A stretch of 54,059 nucleotides of DNA from Bradyrhizobium acaciae (GCF_020889785.1 NZ_JACMYK010000037.1:1-54059), one strand, 5' to 3'. Shown: positions 25,161 through 34,295, counted from the stretch's first letter. Notes: generated by a model not told the origin, from the sequence alone. Numbers and translations are program-made.

Positions 25161-27791
25161 ATGACCGCTGAACGCTACAACGCCCGAGAATCCGAAATCC
25201 ACTGGCAGCGCGAGTGGGACGAAAAGGCGATCTTCGCCTCCAAGAACGACGATCCGCGGCCGAAATACTACGTGCTCGAGATGTTCCCCTATCCGTCGGG
25301 GCGCATCCATATGGGGCACGTTCGAAACTATACGATGGGCGACGTGCTGGCCCGCTTCAAGCGCGCCAAGGGCTATAATGTGCTGCACCCGATGGGCTGG
25401 GACGCGTTCGGCCTGCCGGCGGAGAATGCCGCGATCGAGCGCAAGGTGGCGCCGAAGGCCTGGACCTACGACAACATCGCCGCGATGAAGAAGCAGCTCA
25501 AGTCGATCGGGCTGTCGCTCGACTGGGCACGCGAGTTCGCCACCTGCGACCCCAGCTACTACAAGCATCAGCAGAAGATGTTCCTGGACATGCTGGCCGC
25601 CGGCCTCGCCGAGCGCGAGAAGCGCAAGCTGAACTGGGATCCGGTCGACATGACCGTGCTCGCCAACGAGCAGGTGATCGACGGCCGCGGCTGGCGCTCG
25701 GGCGCCGTCGTCGAGCAGCGTGAGATGAGCCAGTGGGTCTTCAAGATCACGAAGTACTCGCAGGAGCTCTTGGAGGCGCTGGACGGTCTGGACCGCTGGC
25801 CCGACAAGGTGCGGCTGATGCAGCGCAACTGGATCGGCCGCTCCGAGGGCCTGCTGATCCGGTTCGCACTGGATCCGGCGACGACGCCGGCCGGCGAGAG
25901 CGAGCTGAAGATATTCACCACGCGGCCGGACACGCTGTTCGGCGCCAAGTTCATGGCGATCTCGGCAGACCATCCGCTGGCGCAGGCCGCCGCCGCGAAG
26001 AACCCGAAGCTTGCCGAGTTCATCGCCGACATCAAGAAGATCGGCACCGCGCAGTCGATCATCGATACCGCCGAGAAACAGGGCTTCGACACCGGCATCA
26101 AGGCGGTGCATCCGTTCGACCCGAGCTGGAAGCTGCCGGTCTATGTCGCGAACTTTGTGCTGATGGAATACGGCACCGGCGCGATCTTCGGCTGCCCGGC
26201 GCACGACCAGCGCGACCTCGACTTCGTCAACAAGTACAATCTCGGCAACACGCCGGTGGTCTGCCCCGAGGGCCAGGACCCGAAGACGTTCGTGATCACC
26301 GATGTCGCCTATGACGGTGACGGCCGCATGATCAATTCGCGCTTCCTCGACGGCATGACGATCGAAGCAGCAAAGGAAGAGATCGCAAAGCGGCTGGAAA
26401 GCGAGCTGCACGGCAACGCGCCGGTCGGCGAGCGGCAGGTGAATTTCCGCCTGCGCGACTGGGGCATTTCGCGGCAGCGCTATTGGGGCTGCCCGATCCC
26501 GGTGATCCACTGCCCGACCTGCGACGTGGTGCCGGTGCCCGACGACCAGCTGCCGGTGACGCTGCCGGAGGATGTCTCTTTCGACAGACCGGGCAATGCG
26601 CTCGACCATCATCCGACCTGGAAGCACGTCACTTGCCCGAAGTGCGGCGGCAAGGCCGTGCGCGAGACCGACACGATGGACACCTTCGTGGACTCGTCCT
26701 GGTACTTCGCGCGCTTCACCGATCCCTGGAACAAGGATGCGCCGACCACGCCTGATGTCGCCAACCGGATGATGCCGGTCGACCAGTATATCGGCGGCGT
26801 CGAGCACGCGATCCTGCATCTGCTGTACAGCCGCTTCTTCACCCGCGCGATGAAGGCGACCGGCCACATCGACATGTCGGAGCCGTTCGCCGGCATGTTC
26901 ACCCAGGGCATGGTGGTGCACGAGACCTACCAGAAGGCCGACGGGGCCTGGGTCACGCCGGCCGAGGTGAGGATCGAGGTTGATGGCAACGGCCGCCGCG
27001 CGGTGCTGCTGGCGACCGGCGAGGACGTCGCGATCGGCTCGATCGAGAAGATGTCGAAGTCGAAGAAGAACACCGTCGACCCCGACGACATTATCGCAAG
27101 CTACGGCGCCGACGTGGCGCGCTGGTTCATGCTCTCGGATTCGCCCCCGGATCGCGACGTGATCTGGAGCGAGGAGGGTGTTCGAGGGGCAAAGCGCTTC
27201 GTTGAGCGCGTCTGGCGGATTGTTCAGACTTTCGTTCAAACGAGAGGGCAGCCTATCTATACCGAGAAATCGGGCTTGACCGATTCCGAGCAGGCTCTCG
27301 CGCTTCGGCGAATTACACACAAGCGGCTCGCGCGGATTACCGAAGACATTGAACGGCTGAGTTTCAACACAGCAGTTGCACAAATCTATGATTTTGTTGG
27401 CGTACTTCGGACCGTGGTTGACCCGGAGAAGGTCGCCGGACCACTGTCGTTTGCTGCGGTGAATGAGGCGGTCATTGTTCTGGTCAAGATTATCTCACCG
27501 ATGATGCCGCACTTGGCCGAGGAGTGCTGGAACGCGCTTGGACAACCGGGGCTGGTTTCCGAGGCCGATTGGCCGCAAATCGAACGCGATTTGCTGGTCG
27601 AAGACAGCGTGACCCTGGTCGTCCAGGTCAACGGTAAAAAACGAGGTGATGTTACCGTGCCACGGGCGGCGCAAAATGCGGATATAGAGGCTGCCGTTTT
27701 GGCGCTCGATGCGGTAAAAGCCGCCTTGGGCGGCAAACCCGTCCGCAAGGTGATCGTGGTGCCCATGAGGATCGTCAATGTTGTCGGCTAG
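25161..27791 (+). CDS. leuS: Leucyl-tRNA synthetase
   Basis: An 876-residue class Ia synthetase. The HIGH motif is in MFPYPSGRIHMGHVRNYTMG near residue 40, the CP1 editing domain spans about residues 220-420 (FTTRPDTLFGAKFMAISADH), and KMSKS appears in EKMSKSKKNTVDPDD near residue 630. The anticodon-binding and C-terminal domains follow. Bases from about 27177 to 27780 (roughly the last 200 codons) are less GC-rich, with many ATT, GTT, ACA and CGA codons unlike the rest. I count 166 G+C in 300 bases at 27241-27540 against 39 in 60 at 27001-27060. This part still reads as LeuS and the frame is intact, suggesting recombination with a different lineage. The stop overlaps lptE by 14 bases. Confidence 0.96.
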   Translation: MTAERYNARESEIHWQREWDEKAIFASKNDDPRPKYYVLEMFPYPSGRIHMGHVRNYTMGDVLARFKRAKGYNVLHPMGWDAFGLPAENAAIERKVAPKAWTYDNIAAMKKQLKSIGLSLDWAREFATCDPSYYKHQQKMFLDMLAAGLAEREKRKLNWDPVDMTVLANEQVIDGRGWRSGAVVEQREMSQWVFKITKYSQELLEALDGLDRWPDKVRLMQRNWIGRSEGLLIRFALDPATTPAGESELKIFTTRPDTLFGAKFMAISADHPLAQAAAAKNPKLAEFIADIKKIGTAQSIIDTAEKQGFDTGIKAVHPFDPSWKLPVYVANFVLMEYGTGAIFGCPAHDQRDLDFVNKYNLGNTPVVCPEGQDPKTFVITDVAYDGDGRMINSRFLDGMTIEAAKEEIAKRLESELHGNAPVGERQVNFRLRDWGISRQRYWGCPIPVIHCPTCDVVPVPDDQLPVTLPEDVSFDRPGNALDHHPTWKHVTCPKCGGKAVRETDTMDTFVDSSWYFARFTDPWNKDAPTTPDVANRMMPVDQYIGGVEHAILHLLYSRFFTRAMKATGHIDMSEPFAGMFTQGMVVHETYQKADGAWVTPAEVRIEVDGNGRRAVLLATGEDVAIGSIEKMSKSKKNTVDPDDIIASYGADVARWFMLSDSPPDRDVIWSEEGVRGAKRFVERVWRIVQTFVQTRGQPIYTEKSGLTDSEQALALRRITHKRLARITEDIERLSFNTAVAQIYDFVGVLRTVVDPEKVAGPLSFAAVNEAVIVLVKIISPMMPHLAEECWNALGQPGLVSEADWPQIERDLLVEDSVTLVVQVNGKKRGDVTVPRAAQNADIEAAVLALDAVKAALGGKPVRKVIVVPMRIVNVVG

Positions 27792-28335
27792 GATCAGGAT
27801 CGCCGCCCGGCTCGTCGCCGTGGCCGCCTTGGCCGCGCTGACGGCCGGCTGCTTCCAGCCGATGTACGCCGAGCGCACCCTCGACGGTCAGTCGTCTGCC
27901 CTGCGCGAAAAGCTGATGGGCGTCGAGGTTCCGCCGGTCGACAAGCCGAACGCCTCCCGCGAGGCCCGGGTCGGCGTCGAGGTCCGCAACGCCCTCGCCT
28001 TCAAGCTCTACGGCACCGCCACCGGCGTGGCGCCGACGCACCGGCTGGTGCTGCGCTTCACCACCAGTCGCTCCTCGTTGATGATCGACCCGACCACGGC
28101 GCTGCCGACCAGTGAGAATTACGGCATCGACGCCCAGTTCAACCTGGTCGAGATCGCCACGAACAAGTCGGTCATGACCGGCACGACGTTCTCGCGCGTG
28201 TCCTATGACATGCCCGGCTCCTACCAGCGCTTCGCCCGTGCCCGCGCCTTCCGTGACGCCGAGGACCGCGCCGCGCAGGAGATCGCCGACAACATCCAGA
28301 CCCGGCTCGCCTCCTTCTTCTCCGCCGGAACCTGA
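27778..28335 (+). CDS. lptE: LPS-assembly lipoprotein LptE
   Basis: A 185-residue outer membrane lipoprotein. The signal peptide ends in a lipobox, LAALTAGCFQPMYA, with the lipidated Cys near residue 24. The remainder fits the LptE/RlpB family (conserved PMYA after the lipobox in alphaproteobacteria; EDRAAQEIADNIQTRLASFF at the end). LptE plugs the LptD barrel that inserts LPS. It overlaps leuS by 14 bases and holA follows after eight bases, the usual leuS-lptE-holA order. Confidence 0.9.
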   Translation: MLSARIRIAARLVAVAALAALTAGCFQPMYAERTLDGQSSALREKLMGVEVPPVDKPNASREARVGVEVRNALAFKLYGTATGVAPTHRLVLRFTTSRSSLMIDPTTALPTSENYGIDAQFNLVEIATNKSVMTGTTFSRVSYDMPGSYQRFARARAFRDAEDRAAQEIADNIQTRLASFFSAGT

Positions 28336-28343
28336 TCGCCACA

Positions 28344-29375
28344 TTGGTCGCGCTTCGCGGAAAAGAGATCGACAGCTTCCTCGCCCGACCTGACGCCGGC
28401 CGCCCGATCATCCTGCTTTACGGCCCGGACTTAGGGCTCGTGCGCGAGCGCGCCGACGCGCTGATGGCGTCCGCGGTCGACGATCCCAACGATCCGTTTT
28501 CACTGGTGCGGCTCGATGGCGACGAGCTCGCCGCCGAGCCGTCACGGCTGGTCGACGAAGCCATGACGGTGCCGCTGTTCGGCGGCCGCCGCGCCATCCG
28601 CGTCCGCGCCGGCTCGCGCAACTTCTCGAGCGGCGTCGAGACGCTGACCGAGACCACCGCGCTCAGGGATTGCCGCATCGTGATCGAGGCCGGCGAGCTG
28701 CGGCCGGAATCGCCGCTGCGCAAGATCTGCGAGCGGGCCAAGAACGCGGTCGCGATCGGCTGCTATCCCGACACCGAACGCGATCTGACCAAGCTGATCG
28801 AGGACGAGCTGCGGGTGTCCAACCTGCGGCTCGCCGGCGACGCGCGTGCGGTGCTGATGTCGCTGCTCGGCGGCGACCGCATGGCCTCGCGCAACGAGCT
28901 GCGCAAGCTTGCGCTGTTCGCGCACGGCAAGGGCGAGATCACGCTCGACGACGTGATGACCGTGGTCTCCGACGCTTCCGAGCTGAAGCTCGATCCGATC
29001 GTCGACGGCGCCTTCGCCGGCAACGCCGCACTGGTCGAGAGCGAGTTCACCAAAGCAATGGTCGCCGGTACCTATCCCGGCGTGATCATCTCTGCGGCAC
29101 AGCGCCAGGCGGCGTGGCTGCACAAATCGGCGCTCGCGATCGCGGACGGCGCGCCGGCATCGGCGGTGCTCGAAGGCGGATTCCCGCGGCTGCATTTCTC
29201 GCGCAAGCCCGCAGTCGAGATCGCGCTACGCAATTTCACGCCGCCGCGACTGGTGAACGTGATCGATCAGCTCGCCACCGCAGCGCTCGACATGCGCAAG
29301 CAGGCCTCGCTTGCCGCCGTGATCGCGCAGCGCGCGCTGCTCTCGATCGCTGCGAACGCGAAGCGGCGGGGGTAA
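28344..29375 (+). CDS. holA: DNA polymerase III delta subunit
   Basis: A 343-residue HolA, the clamp-loader subunit that opens the beta ring. The N-terminal ATPase-like fold begins MVALRGKEIDSFLARPDA and IILLYGPDLGLVRERADAL; homologues lack a functional ATP site. The C-terminal collar includes AQRQAAWLHKSAL. The start is TTG 28344, giving the conserved N-terminus; no ATG or GTG is in reach. The 3' end is followed by a palindromic repeat and then parB in the opposite direction. Confidence 0.92.
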   Translation: MVALRGKEIDSFLARPDAGRPIILLYGPDLGLVRERADALMASAVDDPNDPFSLVRLDGDELAAEPSRLVDEAMTVPLFGGRRAIRVRAGSRNFSSGVETLTETTALRDCRIVIEAGELRPESPLRKICERAKNAVAIGCYPDTERDLTKLIEDELRVSNLRLAGDARAVLMSLLGGDRMASRNELRKLALFAHGKGEITLDDVMTVVSDASELKLDPIVDGAFAGNAALVESEFTKAMVAGTYPGVIISAAQRQAAWLHKSALAIADGAPASAVLEGGFPRLHFSRKPAVEIALRNFTPPRLVNVIDQLATAALDMRKQASLAAVIAQRALLSIAANAKRRG

Positions 29376-29384
29376 TCGAGGCGC

Positions 29385-29496
29385 CGTCATAGCAAGCGAA
29401 GCAATCCATTGCTCCGCACGCGGCGAAATTTGGATTGCTTCGTCGCTTCAGCGCAAAATTGCTTTGCAATTTTATCGTGAGGTCCTCGCAATGACG
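29385..29496. repeat. Long palindromic repeat, family 1 (diverged)
   Basis: Arms CGTCAT...GCAAGCGAAGCAATCCA and TGGATTGCTTCGTCGCTT...CTCGCAATGACG. It carries a small extra hairpin (AAAATTGCTTTGCAATTTT, 29455-29473). It lies between converging holA and parB. Confidence 0.8.
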
Positions 29497-29513
29497 GAAA
29501 GTGCGCTACGCGG

Positions 29514-30404
29514 CTAACCGCCCTCGAGCCGCCGCACCACCTCGTCGAGCTGCTCGAGATTGCGGTAGTTGATCTGGACGGTGCCACCGGGATCGCGATG
29601 GCTGACGGTGACGGCGAGGCCGAGCGCGTCGCTGACGCGCTTCTCCAGCGCCAGCGTATCGGCGTCCTTGTCGATCTTTGGCGCGCTGCCACCGCGCGCC
29701 TTTTGCGGCTTGCGCTCCGGCACGCCCTCCTCATGCGCCAGCGCCTCGGCCTGGCGGACGTTGAGGCCCTCGGCGACGATGCGCTTTGCAGCGGCGAGCG
29801 GATCCGGCACGCCGATCAGCGCGCGGGCGTGGCCGGCGGAGAGATCGCCTTTCGAGATCAGCGCCTGCACCTCGGCGGGCAGCTTGGTCAGCCGCATCAT
29901 GTTGGCGACATGGCTGCGGCTCTTGCCGACGATCTTGGCGATGTCTTCCTGGCTGCGTTTGAACTCGTCGGCGAGCGAATGATAGCCCAGCGACTCTTCC
30001 ATCGCGTTGAGGTCTTCGCGCTGGACGTTCTCGATGATCATGATCTCGAGCGCGTCGGAATCAGAGACCTCGACCGGCACGATCGGCACTTCGTGCAGGC
30101 CGGCGAGTTGCGAGGCGCGCCAGCGCCGCTCGCCGGCGATGATCTCGTAGCGGTCCTGTGCGCCCTTGATTGCGCGCACCACGATCGGCTGGATCACGCC
30201 GCGCGCCTTGATCGAATCGGCGAGCTCGCCGAGCTCGCCATCGGCGAAGCTGCGCCGCGGATTGCGCGGGTTGGGCTTGAGGAACTCGATCGGCACCTTG
30301 CGCTGGTTACGCGGCCGCTCGACATGCGCGGCCGCCTCGCCGCCGACATCTCCGATCAGGCTTGCCAGCCCGCGCCCCAGTCGCGAACGCGCTTCATCGG
30401 CCAT
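29514..30404 (-). CDS. parB: Chromosome partitioning protein ParB
   Basis: A 296-residue ParB. The N-terminal SRLGRGLASLIGD is followed by the CTP-binding domain with GERRWRASQLAGL (GERRxRA box) and ENVQREDLNAMEE. The helix-turn-helix region includes EDIAKIVGKSRSHVANMMRL, and a dimerisation domain ends the protein. ParB loads at parS, slides as a CTP-bound clamp and engages ParA and the chromosome organisers. ATG 30404 has GGGAG upstream and gives the normal length; the frame is open to 30488 through intergenic sequence. Five parS sites lie 1.6 to 3.9 kb away. Confidence 0.96.
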   Translation of the reverse strand: MADEARSRLGRGLASLIGDVGGEAAAHVERPRNQRKVPIEFLKPNPRNPRRSFADGELGELADSIKARGVIQPIVVRAIKGAQDRYEIIAGERRWRASQLAGLHEVPIVPVEVSDSDALEIMIIENVQREDLNAMEESLGYHSLADEFKRSQEDIAKIVGKSRSHVANMMRLTKLPAEVQALISKGDLSAGHARALIGVPDPLAAAKRIVAEGLNVRQAEALAHEEGVPERKPQKARGGSAPKIDKDADTLALEKRVSDALGLAVTVSHRDPGGTVQINYRNLEQLDEVVRRLEGG

Positions 30405-30545
30405 TGTTGCGAGCTCCCTTGGATTCACGCGCAGTACTCCAGAAATCGTATCTTGAATTGTCGGGTGGGCAACGCGAGGCGGACCCACCGGGTGGCGCGA
30501 AGGGTGGTGGATTCGGCGCAGCTGCCATCGTCCACCCCATCCTCG
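30405..30545. other. parA-parB spacer with repeat remnant
   Basis: 141 bases between parA and parB, which are often nearly adjacent. At about 30461-30497 is GTCGGGTGGGCAACGCG followed by GGCGGACCCACCGGGTGGCG, a short inverted element with arms GGTGGG/CCCACC of the kind dispersed in Bradyrhizobium genomes. Confidence 0.5.
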
Positions 30546-31397
30546 TCAATGCGCGCGCAGCTCGCGCTCGCGCTGGATCACTTCGGTGGCGAGCTTGAGA
30601 TACGCATCGCTGCCGGCGCATTTGAGATCGTAGACCAGCACGGGCTTGCCGTAGGACGGCGCTTCCGAGATGCGCACGTTGCGCGGGATCATGGTGTCGT
30701 AGACCTTGTTGCCCATGAACTGGCGCACGTCGGCAACCACCTGGTTGGAGAGGTTGTTGCGCGAGTCGAACATCGTCAGCACGATGCCGTGGATCGACAG
30801 CGTCGGATTGAGCGTGGAGCGCACCTGCTCCACGGTCTGTAGCAATTGCGACAGACCTTCGAGCGCGAAGAACTCGCATTGCAGCGGCACCAGGATCGCA
30901 TCCGACGCGGCCATCGCATTCACGGTGAGCAAATTGAGCGAGGGCGGGCAGTCGATCAGCACATAGGTGTAGTCGGCTTCCGGCGAGACGTTGTTGTTCA
31001 ATCCGGCGATCGCATCGCGCAGCCGGAAGGCGCGGCCCGGCGTGGTGCCGAGCTCGAGCTCGAGGCCGGAGAGGTCCATGGTGGAGGCGGCGATATGCAG
31101 CCGCGGCACCGCGGTCGCGACCACGGCATCGCGCAACGGCGCTTCGCCGATCAGCACGTCGTAGGTCGAGCAGCTGCGGTTGCGGCGATCAATGCCGAGG
31201 CCGGTCGAGGCGTTGCCCTGCGGATCGAGATCGACGATCAGGACACGCTCGCCAATCGCAGCGAGCGCGGTACCCAGATTGATCGCTGTGGTTGTCTTGC
31301 CGACGCCGCCCTTCTGGTTGGCGAGCGACAGGATGCGCGGCTGCCCGGGCGGCTGCGACGTCCTATCTTCTTGATAAACCTCGTCCATCACGGTCAT
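30546..31397 (-). CDS. parA: Chromosome partitioning ATPase ParA
   Basis: A 283-residue ParA/Soj ATPase. The deviant Walker A is KGGVGKTTTAINLGTALA near residue 30. Walker A' is VLIVDLDPQGNASTGLG, and the Walker B region is YVLIDCPPSLNLLTVNA. It binds nonspecific DNA as an ATP dimer and pulls ParB-parS complexes apart. The start at 31397 (MTVMDEVYQED) or the second Met three codons on are both possible. It lies 12 bases downstream of rsmG in the conserved rsmG-parA-parB order. Confidence 0.96.
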   Translation of the reverse strand: MTVMDEVYQEDRTSQPPGQPRILSLANQKGGVGKTTTAINLGTALAAIGERVLIVDLDPQGNASTGLGIDRRNRSCSTYDVLIGEAPLRDAVVATAVPRLHIAASTMDLSGLELELGTTPGRAFRLRDAIAGLNNNVSPEADYTYVLIDCPPSLNLLTVNAMAASDAILVPLQCEFFALEGLSQLLQTVEQVRSTLNPTLSIHGIVLTMFDSRNNLSNQVVADVRQFMGNKVYDTMIPRNVRISEAPSYGKPVLVYDLKCAGSDAYLKLATEVIQRERELRAH

Positions 31398-31409
31398 ACC
31401 AAAATACCA

Positions 31410-32093
31410 TTACTCTCGCGGACTCCCCTGGCGCCGCTCGATTGACCCGAGTTCGACGATCCAGCCCTGTCCGCCGGTCCTGCTGGAGTGCAGCTTTGGC
31501 TCAATATTCCAATATTTAGTGGCCTCGGTCAATTCGGCCTCTACATCTTGCCCCTTCAAAAACAGCGCCTTGGCGCCCTTTTTGACCCACGGCTCCGCAA
31601 AGCCGATCAGTTGATGTAACGGAGCCAGCGCTCGCGCGGTGACGCAATCGATGGGACCCGCGATTCTATCCACAGTATCCCCGATATCAGCCAGATGCAC
31701 CGTCCCCGGAGACGCCGTCACGCGAATCGCCTCACGCAGGAATGCGGCCTTCTTGGCTATTCGCTCAACCAGATGGACCCGTGCGTCGGGTGTTTCGGTC
31801 AAGACACAGGCGAGCACGACGCCGGGAAAGCCGCCACCGCTGCCGAGATCGACCCAGGACTTTGCCGTCGGTGCGAGGCTCAGGAGCTGCAACGAATCGG
31901 AGACGTGACGAGTCCAGAGATTCGGCAGCGTGGAGGGCGCGACGAGATTGGTCTTGGCCTGCCATTCCAGGAGGAGGTCGATATAGCGATCGAGCCGCGC
32001 CTCTGTTTCACGTGAAACAGGCGTCAGCGCGAGCGCCGCCGCCTTGTCCTTGGCGGAGACGCTGAGTTCGGCGGATTGCGGAGCTGGAGCCAT
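31410..32093 (-). CDS. rsmG: 16S rRNA m7G527 methyltransferase RsmG (GidB)
   Basis: A 227-residue SAM-dependent methyltransferase. The SAM motif is WVDLGSGGGFPGVVLA near residue 80, followed by VHLVERIAKKAAFLREA and DCVTARALAPLHQL. It methylates G527 of 16S rRNA; its loss gives low-level streptomycin resistance in other bacteria. ATG 32093 is the best start for family length, though its ribosome site is weak and the frame is open to 32180. A perfect parS 16-mer lies inside the N-terminal coding part (32004-32019) at LTPVSRETEARL, so the protein sequence VSRET is partly dictated by parS. Confidence 0.93.
   Translation of the reverse strand: MAPAPQSAELSVSAKDKAAALALTPVSRETEARLDRYIDLLLEWQAKTNLVAPSTLPNLWTRHVSDSLQLLSLAPTAKSWVDLGSGGGFPGVVLACVLTETPDARVHLVERIAKKAAFLREAIRVTASPGTVHLADIGDTVDRIAGPIDCVTARALAPLHQLIGFAEPWVKKGAKALFLKGQDVEAELTEATKYWNIEPKLHSSRTGGQGWIVELGSIERRQGSPRE
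32004..32019. other. parS site 1 (inside rsmG)
   Basis: TGTTTCACGTGAAACA, a perfect 16-base palindrome identical to the ParB-binding consensus. It lies within rsmG codons. Confidence 0.95.
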
Positions 32094-32203
32094 TCTGGGA
32101 GCAGGGCCGTGTCTGACGATGGGAAATCGATCGTAGCTGAGTCTGGCAGACGATGGCGTCGCCGATCGCTTCCGCCTCACGAAAGATAGGCGCTCAGCCC
32201 GCC

Positions 32204-32219
32204 CGTTTCACGTGAAACG
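32204..32219. other. parS site 2 (rsmG-mnmG gap)
   Basis: CGTTTCACGTGAAACG, a perfect palindrome with the 14-base core GTTTCACGTGAAAC. It ends next to the last base of the mnmG stop codon (32220). Confidence 0.92.
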
Positions 32220-34103
32220 TTAGGCGGTCGCCTTGACCGACTTCCTTCGCGCCTCACGCCGAAGATAGGCGGCCAGGATGCCCAGCGCCGCCGGCGTCAT
32301 GCCATCGATCCGGCCCGCCTGCCCGACCGTCCGCGGCTGCGCCTTCTGCAACTTGGCGCGCGCTTCGTTGGAGAGACCAGGCACGTCGGCATAGTCGACA
32401 TCGGTCAGGACCAGCCCCTCGTCGCGCCGGAAGGCGTCGACGTCGGCGGTCTGGCGCTTCAGATAGACGTCGTATTTGGCATCGATCTCGAGATGCACCG
32501 CGATTGCCGGGTCAATGGCCGACAGCTCCGGCCAGATTGCCTGGACTGCAGGCCACTCGATCTCCGGGTAAGCCAGCAGCTCGAAGGCGGATCGGCGATG
32601 ACCGTCGCGATTGAGCGCTAGCCCATGCTTGGCGGCCTCATTCGGCGTGATCGCGAGCGACTTCGCGAGCCGCTTGGCGGCCGCCAGCGCAGCCATCTTG
32701 GTGCGGTGACGCTCCGCGCGCGCTGTTCCGACGCATCCGAGCGCGATGCCCTTGTCGGTCAGCCGCTGGTCGGCGTTGTCGGCGCGCAGCGTCAGCCGGT
32801 ATTCGGCCCGGGAAGTGAACATGCGATAGGGTTCGGTTATTCCGCGGGTCACGAGGTCATCGATCATCACCCCGAGGTAGCCGTCAGCGCGGTCGAACAC
32901 GATCGGGTCTGCACCACCGGCAGCCAAAGCGGCATTGAGCCCGGCGACAATGCCCTGCCCCGCGGCCTCTTCATAGCCCGTGGTGCCGTTGATCTGACCG
33001 GCCAGGAAAAGCCCGGGCAGACGCTTGGTCTCCAGGGTCGGAGCGAGCTCCCGCGGATCGACATGGTCGTATTCGATCGCGTAGCCCGGGCGGACCATCT
33101 TCACGCGCTCCAGGCCAGGGATGCTGGCGAGGATTGCGAGCTGGACCTCCTCAGGCAACGAGGTCGAGATACCGTTCGGATAGACCGTGGTGTCGTCGAG
33201 CCCTTCCGGCTCCAGGAAGATCTGGTGGCCGTCGCGATCACCAAAGCGGACGATCTTGTCCTCGATCGAGGGGCAATACCGCGGTCCGGAGCTCTTGATC
33301 TGGCCGGAATACATCGGCGAGCGATGCACATTGGCCCGGATCACCTCATGGGTCGCCGGCGTGGTCCGGGTGATGCCGCATTGGATCTGTGCGGTCGTGA
33401 TCCGGTCCGTCATGACCGAAAACGGCTCCGGTGGATCGTCCCCGGGCTGCATCTCGACCGCGGACCAGTCGATCGTGGTGCCGTCGAGGCGTGGCGGCGT
33501 CCCGGTTTTGAGCCGGCCGAGCACAAAATCGGCCCGCTCGAACGAGGCAGACAGGCCCATCGCCGGCGCCTCGCCGGCCCGGCCCGCCGGCCAGTTCTTC
33601 TCTCCGAGATGGATCAGACCGCGCAGGAAGGTGCCAGTCGTGATGACAACCGCACCCGCTGAAAGCTCTCGGCCATCGCCCAGGCGAATGCCGGTGACGC
33701 GGCCGTCGACGACGATCAGTTCGTCCGCCTCGTGCTCGATGACGCTGAGATTTGCGGTCTCGGTGATCGCCGCCTGCATCGCTGCGGCATAGAGCTTGCG
33801 GTCGGCCTGGGCCCGGGGTCCGCGGACTGCCGGACCTTTCCGGCGGTTGAGCATGCGGAACTGGATGCCGCCGGCATCGGCGACCCGGCCCATCAGACCA
33901 TCGAGAGCGTCGACTTCGCGAACCAGATGACCCTTGCCGAGCCCGCCGATCGCGGGATTGCAGGACATCGCTCCGATGGTTGCGAAGCGATGGGTCACCA
34001 GGGCGGTCTTTGCGCCCATCCGGGCAGCGGCGCTCGCGGCCTCGCAGCCGGCATGGCCGCCGCCAATGACGATGACGTCAAACGAGTCTGCCCTGAAAGT
34101 CAT
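32220..34103 (-). CDS. mnmG: tRNA uridine modification enzyme MnmG (GidA)
   Basis: A 627-residue FAD protein that works with MnmE to install the carboxymethylaminomethyl group at U34 of certain tRNAs. The FAD-binding start is FDVIVIGGGHAGCEAASAAA, followed by MSCNPAIGGLGKGHLVREVD and FRMLNRRKGPAVRGPRAQAD. The second conserved signature GQINGTTGYEEAAGQGIVAG is near residue 370, and the C-terminal helical tRNA and MnmE-binding part follows. Full length. It sits between rsmG and mnmE in the ori-proximal cluster, with parS sites at both ends. Confidence 0.97.
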   Translation of the reverse strand: MTFRADSFDVIVIGGGHAGCEAASAAARMGAKTALVTHRFATIGAMSCNPAIGGLGKGHLVREVDALDGLMGRVADAGGIQFRMLNRRKGPAVRGPRAQADRKLYAAAMQAAITETANLSVIEHEADELIVVDGRVTGIRLGDGRELSAGAVVITTGTFLRGLIHLGEKNWPAGRAGEAPAMGLSASFERADFVLGRLKTGTPPRLDGTTIDWSAVEMQPGDDPPEPFSVMTDRITTAQIQCGITRTTPATHEVIRANVHRSPMYSGQIKSSGPRYCPSIEDKIVRFGDRDGHQIFLEPEGLDDTTVYPNGISTSLPEEVQLAILASIPGLERVKMVRPGYAIEYDHVDPRELAPTLETKRLPGLFLAGQINGTTGYEEAAGQGIVAGLNAALAAGGADPIVFDRADGYLGVMIDDLVTRGITEPYRMFTSRAEYRLTLRADNADQRLTDKGIALGCVGTARAERHRTKMAALAAAKRLAKSLAITPNEAAKHGLALNRDGHRRSAFELLAYPEIEWPAVQAIWPELSAIDPAIAVHLEIDAKYDVYLKRQTADVDAFRRDEGLVLTDVDYADVPGLSNEARAKLQKAQPRTVGQAGRIDGMTPAALGILAAYLRREARRKSVKATA

Positions 34104-34242
34104 GCGGGACTTCTATCGTGGAGTAGTGAAAGCCGGAAGAACGAAATTGGGATCGCCGGTCTGAGACCCGAGATATGGATGACTTTGGCCTTCGCCTAGG
34201 CTTAGGCGGGCAAGGTCCTGGATCGCAATGATGAGACGAAGG

Positions 34243-34258
34243 CGTTTCACGTGAAACA
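34243..34258. other. parS site 3 (mnmG-mnmE gap)
   Basis: CGTTTCACGTGAAACA: the full 14-base core, with one flanking base breaking the 16-base symmetry. Confidence 0.92.
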
Positions 34259-34279
34259 GGTCGGCCGCGCCGCGCCAAT

Positions 34280-34295
34280 TGTTTCACGTGAAACG
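34280..34295. other. parS site 4 (mnmG-mnmE gap)
   Basis: TGTTTCACGTGAAACG: the full 14-base core, 37 bases from site 3 (start to start). Confidence 0.92.

Noticed and set aside
24909..27383. An 824-codon open frame antisense to leuS
   Set aside because: It mirrors leuS codon positions, has an Arg/His/Asp-rich composition with no domain, and ends where the GC content drops. It is a high-GC shadow.
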